Positions 11,708 to 20,322 of a stretch of DNA of 64,000 nt are shown piece after piece. Within the stretch, counting starts at the first letter, position 1, and every line of letters begins with the position of its first letter. The position numbers were made by a program, and so were the translations under genes. Where the stretch lies: positions 4,154,001 through 4,218,000 of the forward strand of contig JBLDXI010000054.1 of assembly GCA_047495785.1 (NCBI GenBank), in the 5' to 3' direction. This stretch comes from Lepidodermella squamata. Its lineage: Eukaryota > Gastrotricha. The notes below the pieces were generated by a model. That model had not been told where the DNA came from. It made no database searches and saw nothing but the letters and a program-made list of their open reading frames with translations.

Positions 11708-13771
11708 TTAAGAGGCGAAGAACGACGCTGGCACAGACGTTTCGGTTTTGTCGAGGAGCCGTACAACGACGCCGGCAAAGTCTTCGCGGCTACACGCGCT
11801 CTGCACGAAAGGGTCATCCAGCAAGTCTGCAGCAGCTTTACGGCTCTGGGGATCGGGAATTAAACACCCTTCCATCAGGAATTTTTGGAATTTAGGGGAA
11901 TGCCGGGAAATGTTCTTGATCGGTGGCTGGCCTCGCACGCCGATCAGGTAAATAGCTTTGATAGGCTTTTCGTCCATATACGGAGGCTGCAATGAATAGA
12001 TAAAATTAGATACTACTTCGGAATTCACTTTCTACAATACCTCATTGTCGATCATTTCGATGACCATGATTCCAAGAGACCAAATGTCGACTTTAGCATC
12101 GTACTGTTTGCGCGTCACCATTTCAGGCGCCATCCAGTAAGGCGTTCCAACGACGGTGGTGCGTTTAAGGCGAGCTTCGGAGAGTTGAGCACAAAATCCG
12201 AAGTCAGTGAGTTTCACGTAACCGTTGCGGCCCAGCAGCACGTTGTCGCTCTTGATGTCACGGTGGATGATGCCACGTTCGTGCAAGTACTTCAACGCCT
12301 GCAGCGAGCAGTCGCAAACGTACGCTATGGCCTCTTCAGGCATCACAGCCTGAGTAACGATGTCTGTCAACGCTCCGCCGTCCAAATACTCCATGACAAC
12401 GTACAGGAATGGATCGAGCAAATAAGCATCGATGTAGTTAACTATGTTCTTGTGCCGCAGGGTTTTCATCACCTGCAACTCGTCAACCAACAACTCTTTC
12501 TTCGGCTGCTTATTCAGGTCCATTCGCTTGATTGCTACATACTGCCGATTGGAGCGACGCACACACAATGTTACCTGGCCCGAAGCACCCTGTCCCAAAG
12601 TTTTGGTTGAAGCCTCGTACAACGAAGCAGGGTTGCCAGGCGAAACAATTTTAAGTAAGCACTCGCGAAGCTCCTGATCGGTCATTTTTACATTGGTGGC
12701 GACAGCCGCCGGTCCAGTCGGAGCTCCGGCGGGCGATCCAGCAGTTAAAGGCAGGTTATTCGGCGGTGCAGCTTGTTGCGGTGGCGGGGAAGTTTTCGGA
12801 GGTTTGTACTCCGGTCCCGCATCGGCGAATGGAATCTGCTGAGGGGGCGCGAACGGCTTGGCAGCTGGTGGCGAAGCTGGTGAAACCGACGGAGGCGGTA
12901 CAGGAAGGGGCCTGGAAGCTGCCGAGACGGCTCGATCAGCCTCGCTCGGCTACAGCGAATTTAACTATAATAGTTGCATAAGTCAATAAATAATTTTGTA
13001 TTACCCTTTCAGGCAGAACAGGCCTAGATGGAAGAGGGGGCGGGGGTCCTTTCACAATCGGAGGTGGAGTATGCAATTTAGCTTGGTTGAGCTCGTCCTT
13101 CGGCGGCAGTCCGATGTTGTCTTTTCTCCTGTCCATCGCAACCTCCGGGGCGGTACGAGGTTGGATGATTCCATCCTTGAAATTTAAGAAAACACTATCA
13201 AATATTAGCTACACATTCTGCTCAACGTACTGGCGGTGCATTTGTCGGAGAGCGGAGCTGAGCAAGTTTGTTGGCAAGATCAGCCGCCGACGGATTAAAA
13301 GACGACTGGTCTCGATATGGCTGCTTTTCAGCAAGTGGGGAACCTTTGTAAGATTCCAAAAGGTCAAGCGATTCCGTGGACGACGCAGTATGATCGTCTT
13401 GCCGATGAAGATACTTTGCAGATTCCGGCACTTGAGCATTTTGAACAGCGAGGAATTTCACCAATCCTGGAAAAAGTGGCTTGCCGTCTATTTTGTCGTA
13501 AATTCTGAAAATACAGTATAAGATCTGACAGCCCCATGAAAACATCACCTTACCCAGCCTCTCGCAGCTGTTGTTCCCATGCATCCGGCAGGCCCCTCAA
13601 TTGCCCAGTTTCTTTGTCGAGATAGACATGCACATTTCGCGTTACCTATTCGCCTCAAATAATATATTTTTCAACCAACATAAAAATAATACTCACACTG
13701 ATTGGTGTCGAGATCTCATGCGGACCATCGTCTTTATCTTTCTTCCCTTTCTTTCCTGTCAATCGATGCAT
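11708..13771 (-). CDS. PAK: p21-activated serine/threonine kinase (group I PAK type)
   Basis: Six minus-strand exons: 13697-13771, 13554-13645, 13231-13504, 13005-13175, 12041-12949 and 11708-11986, giving 599 residues. A CRIB/p21-binding motif spans exons 1-2 (ISTP, then RNVHVYLDKETGQLRGLP, about residues 20-47). A Pro-rich linker with SH3-type PPPIVKGPPPPLP follows. The kinase domain covers about 315-570, with glycine loop GQGASGQV, catalytic lysine in VAIKRM (about 345), HRDIKSDN, DFGFCAQL and activation loop TTVVGTPYWMAPE. Next comes the PAK-typical EPPYMDEKPIKAIYLI, which is cut by the last intron. Known for the family: Rac/Cdc42 binding to the CRIB relieves autoinhibition and the kinase then phosphorylates cytoskeletal regulators. 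The CRIB differs from the usual ISxPxxFxHxxHVG: the phenylalanine and first histidine are replaced by Val and Arg. The start at 13771 gives a lysine-rich MHRLTGKKGKKDKDD leader. Confidence 0.93.
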
Positions 13772-14735
13772 CACTCAATTATTTAAGACTATTCCAGACC
13801 TTCTAATGCGTCCTTCTAGGTAAAACGTATCGAAACATGAATAAAGCAAGTGAAACAAAATATAGCATCAAAGAGGCAGAAATAAGTTGACAATTAAAAA
13901 TTCAGAATGATGATGGAAAACAGGCTAAAACAACAGCGAGAAAACTGCGCTAGCCCAAATTAAGTTTTGATCACTTGGTATCATCATCCGTGTAACAACT
14001 GTTAATAGCTATTTTGAATTAGCCTTGGCGCATCATTGCTGATAGTATCTATGTAAAAAATGCCTAGCAGCCTCTTCGGCTGCTTTCAATAAAGGGCATC
14101 ATGCGAGTACTTTGGTCATAATCCACCTGCTAACATTATACCAAATTAGCTTCCATGGCTTCCGCAATAAAATCAGCCTCCTCGATGCTGGTGACTAAAT
14201 CGGTGCCACAGGCCTAATTCCACCAACAATTTTGCCGAACAAGATTTCGGGCTTAATTTCGTTGTGTAGAAGGTGAATCGATGTCAATTCCGAATCGTGG
14301 ACGATAGAATAAGTATAGAATTAATATTGAAATGGTCGAATTTTACGATGTTACAAAAAGCCACAACTGGTGAGGTGCAGCCACAGAAACACATGAAAAG
14401 CGGTAATAAGGCCACATAGAACACTACAAGCTAAACAACGGTTCGCAATTGTTAATTGCCCTCCTGAAATAGCTCACAAAACCGGTTTTCGGAAACCGAA
14501 AAACCGAAAAACGCCCCTAAAATCTTTAGCGGGCTATTCTTAAGAAGTCGCCCTTTACAAAAAATTAATAAAATTATAATTTTCGTTACAAACAATAACA
14601 TTTTATTGATTTCTTTTAATTCAATTACTATTTTGACTTGTATTTTTGCCGCATGACTAACCACTTCGGTCGAGCTTCAACCTGCTTCGTTTCAGATGTC
14701 GCGTTTTGCCGTTTCAGATTCCAGACGCTATGAAA
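13772..14735. other. Intergenic region with a decayed coding remnant near 14000-14300
   Basis: No intact gene. On the minus strand around 14000-14290, protein-like fragments appear in different frames. Examples are IHLLHNEIKPEILFGKIVGG and, in another frame, GTDLVTSIEEADFIAEAME, separated by stops and shifts. This is what a decayed exon would look like, but I cannot name a parent family. Near 14480-14510 there is a GGTTTTCGGAAACCG-type imperfect palindrome. Confidence 0.35.
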
Positions 14736-14810
14736 TGCTTCCCAAGCAATTGCTTCCAAAGCAACTGCTTCCCAATCACTGCTCTAGAAGCAAAGTGCTT
14801 CCCAAGCAGG
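14736..14810. repeat. Five-unit minisatellite of about 15 bases (TGCTTCCCAAGCAAT)
   Basis: Units start at 14736, 14751, 14766, 14780 and 14796 and are 14-16 bases long. Each is itself a small inverted repeat, beginning TGCT and ending AGCA or a close variant. The array lies immediately 5' of the retrotransposon fragment. A related 19-base palindrome occurs just beyond the fragment's tail. Confidence 0.75.
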
Positions 14811-14828
14811 TAAATAAACATGGCGTAA

Positions 14829-15544
14829 CAATCATCACGCTGGGTCAGGCAGCGCCGAGTTCGCTAGCCAAATTGCAATCAACTCAAGATCGGGCCATTC
14901 GTGTCATTTGCGGTGCACATCCCTTGGCTGATCCCGAACCATTAAGACGCCGTCTAGGTTGGGTCGACGTGAATCAAAAACACGCGATCCACCTTGCTAC
15001 ATTCATCTGGAACTGTCTACATCAACAAGCGCCATCAATGTTGCAAACACTATTCCAATTGAACGAAGCCAGCGCGTACGGCTTTCGTCACTTTGAGCCA
15101 ATGATCAAGCCAACAGAACGCAAAGAGCGCGGTGCACTCAGTTTAGGCTACCGCGGGCCTGATTGGTGGAACCAGCTTCCGACGGCAGCACATCAAGCAG
15201 AATCAGCGCAGGAATGTCGTGAAGCTGTTTATCAGTATTGTTATTCCAATAATGCCGGCAAATTGAAATTGAATATAAATTAGCCTTGATTTTGTCTTGT
15301 ATGTATCTTATATTTTTATAAAGCTATCCAGCTTGTCAAGCATTGTTGTTGCCTAAAAATTGTTGTTACATCACTACTACACTATCTGCACTCGTAAAAA
15401 GCAATTTTTGTTATCATTTGCCAATGTCCTATTAATCTGTAAACTGTCCTGCAATTACATGTTTCACTTTCAAATTACCTCTTGTCAAGCTGCCCTCTTC
15501 TGGGCGTTAAAGCTTATAAATAAATAAATAAATAATAAATAAAT
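14829..15544 (+). mobile_element. 3' end of a CR1/Jockey-type non-LTR retrotransposon (5'-truncated)
   Basis: The open frame to 15283 encodes the conserved C-terminal end of non-LTR reverse transcriptase proteins. It shows LQSTQDRAIRVICGAHPLAD, RLGWVDVNQKHAIHLATFIW, LHQQAPSMLQTLFQ and, near the end, YRGPDWWNQLPTA (compare the usual LWNSLP). Everything upstream (endonuclease, RT palm) is missing here, as expected of 5'-truncated insertions. A non-coding tail of about 230 bases ends in an AAAT-type microsatellite at 15517-15544, a common 3' terminus for such elements. It has no initiating gene context of its own and is dead. Confidence 0.85.
15517..15544. repeat. AAAT-type microsatellite tail of the retrotransposon
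   Basis: Runs of TAAATAAATAAATAAATAA with one AAT interruption close the retrotransposon fragment. A near-perfect 19-base palindrome (CACTGCTTC-A-GAAGCAGTG, 15545-15563) follows directly. Confidence 0.85.
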
Positions 15545-15563
15545 CACTGCTTCAGAAGCAGTG

Positions 15564-15995
15564 GCTACGTCTTGATGTCATCCCCGACCCTCGTTCTGCT
15601 GTGATTCGATTGGTCACTGGATATTGCCCACCATCCTCTGACTTGGATTTGCGGTTTCTTGAGCAGGAGTTTGAAGAGGTCCCGCACGTCCTGTGTTTTC
15701 GGCGGCGATTTGAACGCCAAGTCTCCTCTTTGGAGTGAAGCTGACCATTGGAATCCGCATGACTATCACCTACACCACATGGTGACCCGGCTCGGTCTCC
15801 CCGTCTTAAAGTCTGCCCCGACTCACATCGATCTCCGCACTGGCTCTTTTTTGACCCTGGATGTTTGGGTGGTTAATAACGCTGCTTTTCAATTTCAGCA
15901 CGTCAATTACAATTACAAAAGAGTTACCGTGGGTGACCGCCTCAGCAGCGACCACTTCAACACGTCGCTACGCCTCGAAATACCCGTGATCGGAG
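15564..15995 (+). mobile_element. Endonuclease-domain fragment of a non-LTR retrotransposon, frameshifted
   Basis: Two frames joined by a one-base shift near 15697 encode an apurinic-type endonuclease segment. The first frame reads AVIRLVTGYCPPSSDLDLRF; the second reads FGGDLNAKSPLWSE and later DRLSSDHFNTSLRLEIP. The GDLNA and SDH motifs are catalytic signatures of the EN domain in Jockey/CR1-like elements. The piece lacks the N-terminal EN motifs and the whole reverse transcriptase. It begins right after the palindrome that ends the neighbouring RT fragment, on the same strand, so the two look like abutting truncated copies rather than one collinear element. Confidence 0.8.
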
Positions 15996-16675
15996 CTCGT
16001 CGTTTGCTGATCCTGGTACTGATACTGATTTATTTTTGCAATTTGTCCCGCGACGTTTAGCAATTAAAAAGGGTCGAGGCGCCTCACCACTGATACAGTA
16101 TATTATTCTAGTTCACAGGCAATGCTTCTTGTATATTTGTATGATATAGTACGAGTGTTTCATTTATATCTGAGATTCGTAGCACGAGATGCGGGCATGT
16201 TGACGAGGCGGAGCCGAGTCGACATGACCAAATCGAGTGCGGATAATCCAGATATGAATGAATTACGAGTGCTATATCGTAAAATATTGCATGAGCATTG
16301 GTATACTATAACACTATATTTTTTGAGCGAATGCTATATTTCGCGAAATGAAAATGAGAGCTATTTACGACCTCAGAGGGTATAGAATTCCACGCCACAC
16401 GCACACGTCGCACAAATGAGTACTTTGATAGTTCATTTTCTGAACTTCTCCATCACAACCGCATGGTTTGACAGGCGACAGTTTTTCGAATTTTTTCGTC
16501 AACCATATTCCGATATAAAGCTTATGGCAGAGAGCTGCTGCCTCCTCCCGACCCCGCCCCGCGGTTCGATCTCTCTCGAGCCGATCGTAGAGGCTTTCAA
16601 CGAATGCTATGGGACCTCCTGGCTGCTATCCCTCTTACAGTCTAGCTATCCCTATATTCCTGCTATCCCTAATAC

Positions 16676-17005
16676 ACGTTACCGACCCCATCGATCCCGG
16701 GAGCCTTAAACGGTTTCAGACGGTCGATCTCTTGAGCCAGCATACGTCGCGGCGGAACTCGTACTGCTGCTTAGCTTCTCGAAACTCACCGTCGAGTCGC
16801 TTGATCTCCACTGCCAACTGGGGGTCACAGCGAGGGCCAATCGCGCGCTCAAGAACACGTTTCTGCTTCAGGATCAGACGCATATCGGCAGACATGGAAA
16901 TCTTCTTTACTTCACTGCGGTCACACAGGGGTACATGAAGGCGTCGCGCCTCGACGATAGCGGCATTGATGGCACGGCGGTATACGCAAGCAGCCGGTCC
17001 ATCTG
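16676..17005 (-). mobile_element. Reverse-transcriptase entry fragment of a non-LTR retrotransposon, frameshifted, opposite strand
   Basis: On the minus strand an open frame of about 97 codons reads through basic, helical sequence (for example RRAINAAIVEARRLHVPLC and LILKQKRVLERAIGPRC). After a frameshift near 16745 it continues as EIDRLKPFKAPGIDGVGNV. The KAPGxDG motif is the hallmark of the linker and first block of non-LTR reverse transcriptases. The piece stops soon after. The sequence just beyond (about 16625-16675) contains four CTATCCCT-like copies. Confidence 0.7.
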
Positions 17006-17045
17006 AATCTGAATTTATTTTCCCGACCGGGGGAAGCGACTGGCC

Positions 17046-17088
17046 AAAAATCGATAATCAGTCGATCGATTATCGAAAATCGATTTTT
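17046..17088. repeat. Palindromic TCGATAATC/GATTATCGA hairpin
   Basis: A 43-base stretch starts AAAAATCGATAATC and ends GATTATCGAAAATCGATTTTT, so both inner and outer arms pair. It adjoins the opposite-strand retrotransposon fragment and could be the end of a small inverted-repeat element, but no partner terminus was identified. Confidence 0.6.
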
Positions 17089-17722
17089 ACGAAATTGGGG
17101 TAATCGCTATGAATTTGAAGATATAAGATTCGGATTCCTCGAAGTGGAACACGCATTGTGGTCAACTTGACATTTCCCAGGGATGGCATCTTATACACAT
17201 TAAATGGCGATTTATGTTATATATTGTCGACTTTAAATGCGACATTTATTAGGTATATTACATTTCGACGTTTTGGTGTTTACTTTGTAGACCTGTAAAT
17301 CCCATTAAAAAAGCCCTGGTTATTAAAGTCATTTCCTTGAGACTCAATTTTCTTTGGAGTATACATTTTTAGGCGACCATTACCTGACCATTACCACCTG
17401 ACATATGCCCTGATTGCGCTTTGCGCTTGGCCTTTGGCGCAACTTGGCGCAACTTGGAAACTTTTGTATGTTGAGCTCCACGGATATTGTTGTTTATCTT
17501 CGACGGAGAAGCCTCCATTATATTTCTCTACCCGAAATATACTCGCAAAAAAGCAGATTGAATACATTTTTATCCTTAATTTATTATTTTATTCATACTT
17601 TTAATATAATATTTCGGTTTACTCAATTTCAGAACCTTCAACAGCTTGTAAATAAGAATTAACACAGCGTTAAGAAAAGGCAACGATCTCGTTTATGATA
17701 ATTTGCACTGATTCTTTTAGTA

Positions 17723-18000
17723 ATGCTGGACTCGGACAGGCAGTCGTTTTTGTTGATAATATTCGTATTTTGCATCATGTCCGTGGCGTATTTGGCCCAC
17801 GAGGATCAGGAATCAAGGTATGCATAAGCTTGCGGCTTATTGTTGCGAAACATTAATAAGTAATAATAAGCGCATATAAATTGTTCATTCGATATGAAAG
17901 AAGAAGACGTATTCTTTGCAAGCCATGGCAAGAATGGAAAAATCTCAGATCTCACAAAAGTATAATACGATATAAGGGCGAGTTTTTATCTCCGATGTGA
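17723..18000 (+). CDS. Putative 48-residue single-pass membrane peptide
   Basis: Two exons, 17723-17817 and 17949-18000, joined in phase, encode 48 residues. The first exon gives MLDSDRQSFLLIIFVFCIMS, a short polar start followed by one hydrophobic helix, then VAYLAHEDQES. The second gives a basic tail RSHKSIIRYKGEFLSPM. A strong acceptor-like TTCTTTTAG ends two bases before the ATG, as at several other genes in the window. No family is recognised. The short length and small second exon make a chance model possible; the evidence is the clean donor (AAG|GTATGC), acceptor (TCTCAG) and hydrophobic segment. Confidence 0.4.
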
Positions 18001-18140
18001 TCGTGTCCTCCTCAAACTAGAAAACTTTCAAGCAATAATAATAATAATATTAGCAATAATAACATCGTGACGTGTAATAATAGCACGCAACCAAAGCAAA
18101 ACAAAAGTTCTCTCGCAAGTGGGCTCGATTTGAAAAAAGT

Positions 18141-19279
18141 TTACATGTCGAGCAGGGCTGTCTCGGAGCGCAGTCGACGCCGAGTGGTCGCCATTTTCAC
18201 CTGGTTTTGGCGCAACTTGCCGCTGTCGTCAACCACATTAGCGCCACCAAAAACGATCGAACGCTCGGTCATCATCGCTGGAAACATCGAAGTCTGGGCA
18301 GGCGGCGACATGAAGAAAGCAGCAGCAGCCGCAGCAACGCTGTTGTCCAGGTTCGTCGAGCTGGGTGTGCTCGGCGTGTGCAAGGCCGAGTCGTTCATGC
18401 GTTGGCAACTTCCGGCGCTGTTCAGAACTATAAATAGAAAAAGAGTTAACAAGACAAAAAATCAGCAATAGTAGAAAACATACCGCTATTCGCCCAGTTC
18501 TGTTGAATACGCAGCAGCTCTTGAACTGTCATCGACTGACGGTCATTGAACGAGTTCTCCATCGACTTCCCAGCTGATTGACTCGACTTGGAGCTGAAGA
18601 AGCGATCCGGACCATTAGGGGTCTGCACGGGCGTGTTCAGCAGCGTAGTAGGCAAGTCGCCGAGATGATGCGAATGGAAACCACCGTAATGCTGCGAGTT
18701 TGGAGTCATTGGACTACCAAACATGCCACCAGATGGCAGCGGCGTAGCACTGCTGAACATTCCACCAGTCGGCGGGGTCTTGGTCATTCCAGAATGAAGC
18801 TGAAAATAGCGAAATTTCAAATATATAAACATAATTCGAATAAAAAAGTTTTAGCTACTGGTTTTAGGTGAATTTGGAGAGAATACTAGCAAATAGCTGA
18901 ATATCTCAATGCTTGATGCTGACCTGTACAAGAGATATTTCCAGTAAAGTTATCTTACGTTTGTTTCCTTGGAGTTGATGCCGGCAATCAGCTGTTTCTG
19001 GTTGATGATTTCGTGCATGGCGCGAACAGTTTGGCGATTCAATTGGTACATGCGTTTCTGGACCATGGCAACTTCGCGATCGCTCATCGGCCCGAAGGCG
19101 CTCGTGTAGACAGACACAACAGCCATAAGGTCTTCGAAGAGTGGGGCTTTAAAAACAAGGTGGGCAAAGTCATCAAAGGCGTGCTTCTTGTCGATGAACT
19201 TTTCCAGCGAAAGTAAGGAGTCATAAAATGACGAAGAGGGCTGCGATTGAAAGTGCTGCGTGAAGTTGTTAATGTTCAT
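18141..19279 (-). CDS. Unrecognised Ser/Pro/Met/Gly-rich protein with helical N-terminus
   Basis: Three minus-strand exons: 18959-19279, 18484-18799 and 18141-18427, in phase, giving 307 residues. Residues 1-107 are ordered-looking and amphipathic (FYDSLLSLEKFIDKKHAFDD, then DREVAMVQKRMYQLNRQTVR). Low-complexity sequence with Gly-Met-Phe, Thr-Pro and Ser-Pro repeats follows (GGMFSSATPLPSGGMFGSPM). Then come a short conserved-looking helix (MTVQELLRIQQNWANS), an alanine run and a basic C-terminus. No signal peptide or membrane segment is present. The layout suggests a nuclear or RNP adaptor protein with proline-directed phosphorylation sites, but I recognise no family and assign no function. 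Introns are 56 and 159 bases with standard ends. Confidence 0.75.
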
Positions 19280-20322
19280 TGTGTCGGTATGCGAGCAGGA
19301 AATAGTTCAAAGTTCGATCGACGTTGCTGTTATTATCGAATGATGAAAATGTTCGAATGAAAATATTAACTGGCGAGTTGTTTTTCAGTGCATAGGCTAG
19401 TCGACTTTTATGGCAAAAAATCCTTGAAAATAATGAATAATTCGATAGGCGCGTGTCGAGCTCGTGCTGCGTACATGAATTGCGCAACATCTTTCCTCAG
19501 CCGCCGATAAACAGATCGATTTCGAACTTTGATGACCCTAACATGTGATTTTGCGATGTCGTTTCCCCGCTCAATTGCGCAATTCGTCGCCGAATTCTTA
19601 ATTGCCAGCTTCATTAGCGACTGGCGACAGGGAGAAAAAAATTAATTGCCCACGCCATCGTCAACTTCTGAATTTCTGATCTTTATTTTTTTATCCATCA
19701 AGAAGATACACTTTCAATAATAATATTATTCATGATAATAAATTCATTTGTCAAAAAGCGGCTTCATTCGAAAACATTAAGTCAGACGTCCCATGAAAAT
19801 GACTTGATGCAGATTAGAAAAACCATGGGAATAGCTTGGATTCCAAGCAGACTAATTTTGTGTCATCATCACGAAATGTATGTAAAAATGCGGAAATCGG
19901 CGCTCTAGTAAAAGGGCGCCCTATACATATCTGAAGGCGAAAAAAACTTGAGGTGCACCATGAAGAAAGATGGAAGGAAATAATGAAGTTAAGCAAACGA
20001 GACATTAATTTTAGTGATCCGAGCAGAAACAATAACAATCAGAAATTTTGCTGCCGTACTAATAAATTAGTGATTTTCATATTTCTACAACATAAAGATT
20101 ATATTTTGATTCAATAGTTTTACTGACGATTCGATTTCTATTTACAATGATGCTATTTCTGTTATATCGTCGCAATTAAAAACTTTTAAAATATTTCAGA
20201 TTTAAAAACTGGATAGATACAACATCAATTATGAAATTTCATGTATACTTTCGGAAGTCATTTTTTACAAGTTAACTTTCACAGTTTGGCTGAGGAAGAA
20301 GGCATATATATCGAGCAGTTAT
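19280..20322. other. Intergenic region, no gene seen
   Basis: About 1 kb between the start of the 18.1-19.3 kb gene and the end of the LDLa gene. It is AT-rich and has no supportable coding sequence or obvious repeat. It should include the promoter of the former and the 3' untranslated region of the latter. Confidence 0.5.

Noticed and set aside
14829-17005. A single intact retrotransposon
   Set aside because: The order and strand of the EN, RT-entry and RT-end pieces are inconsistent with one element, and each piece is truncated or frameshifted.
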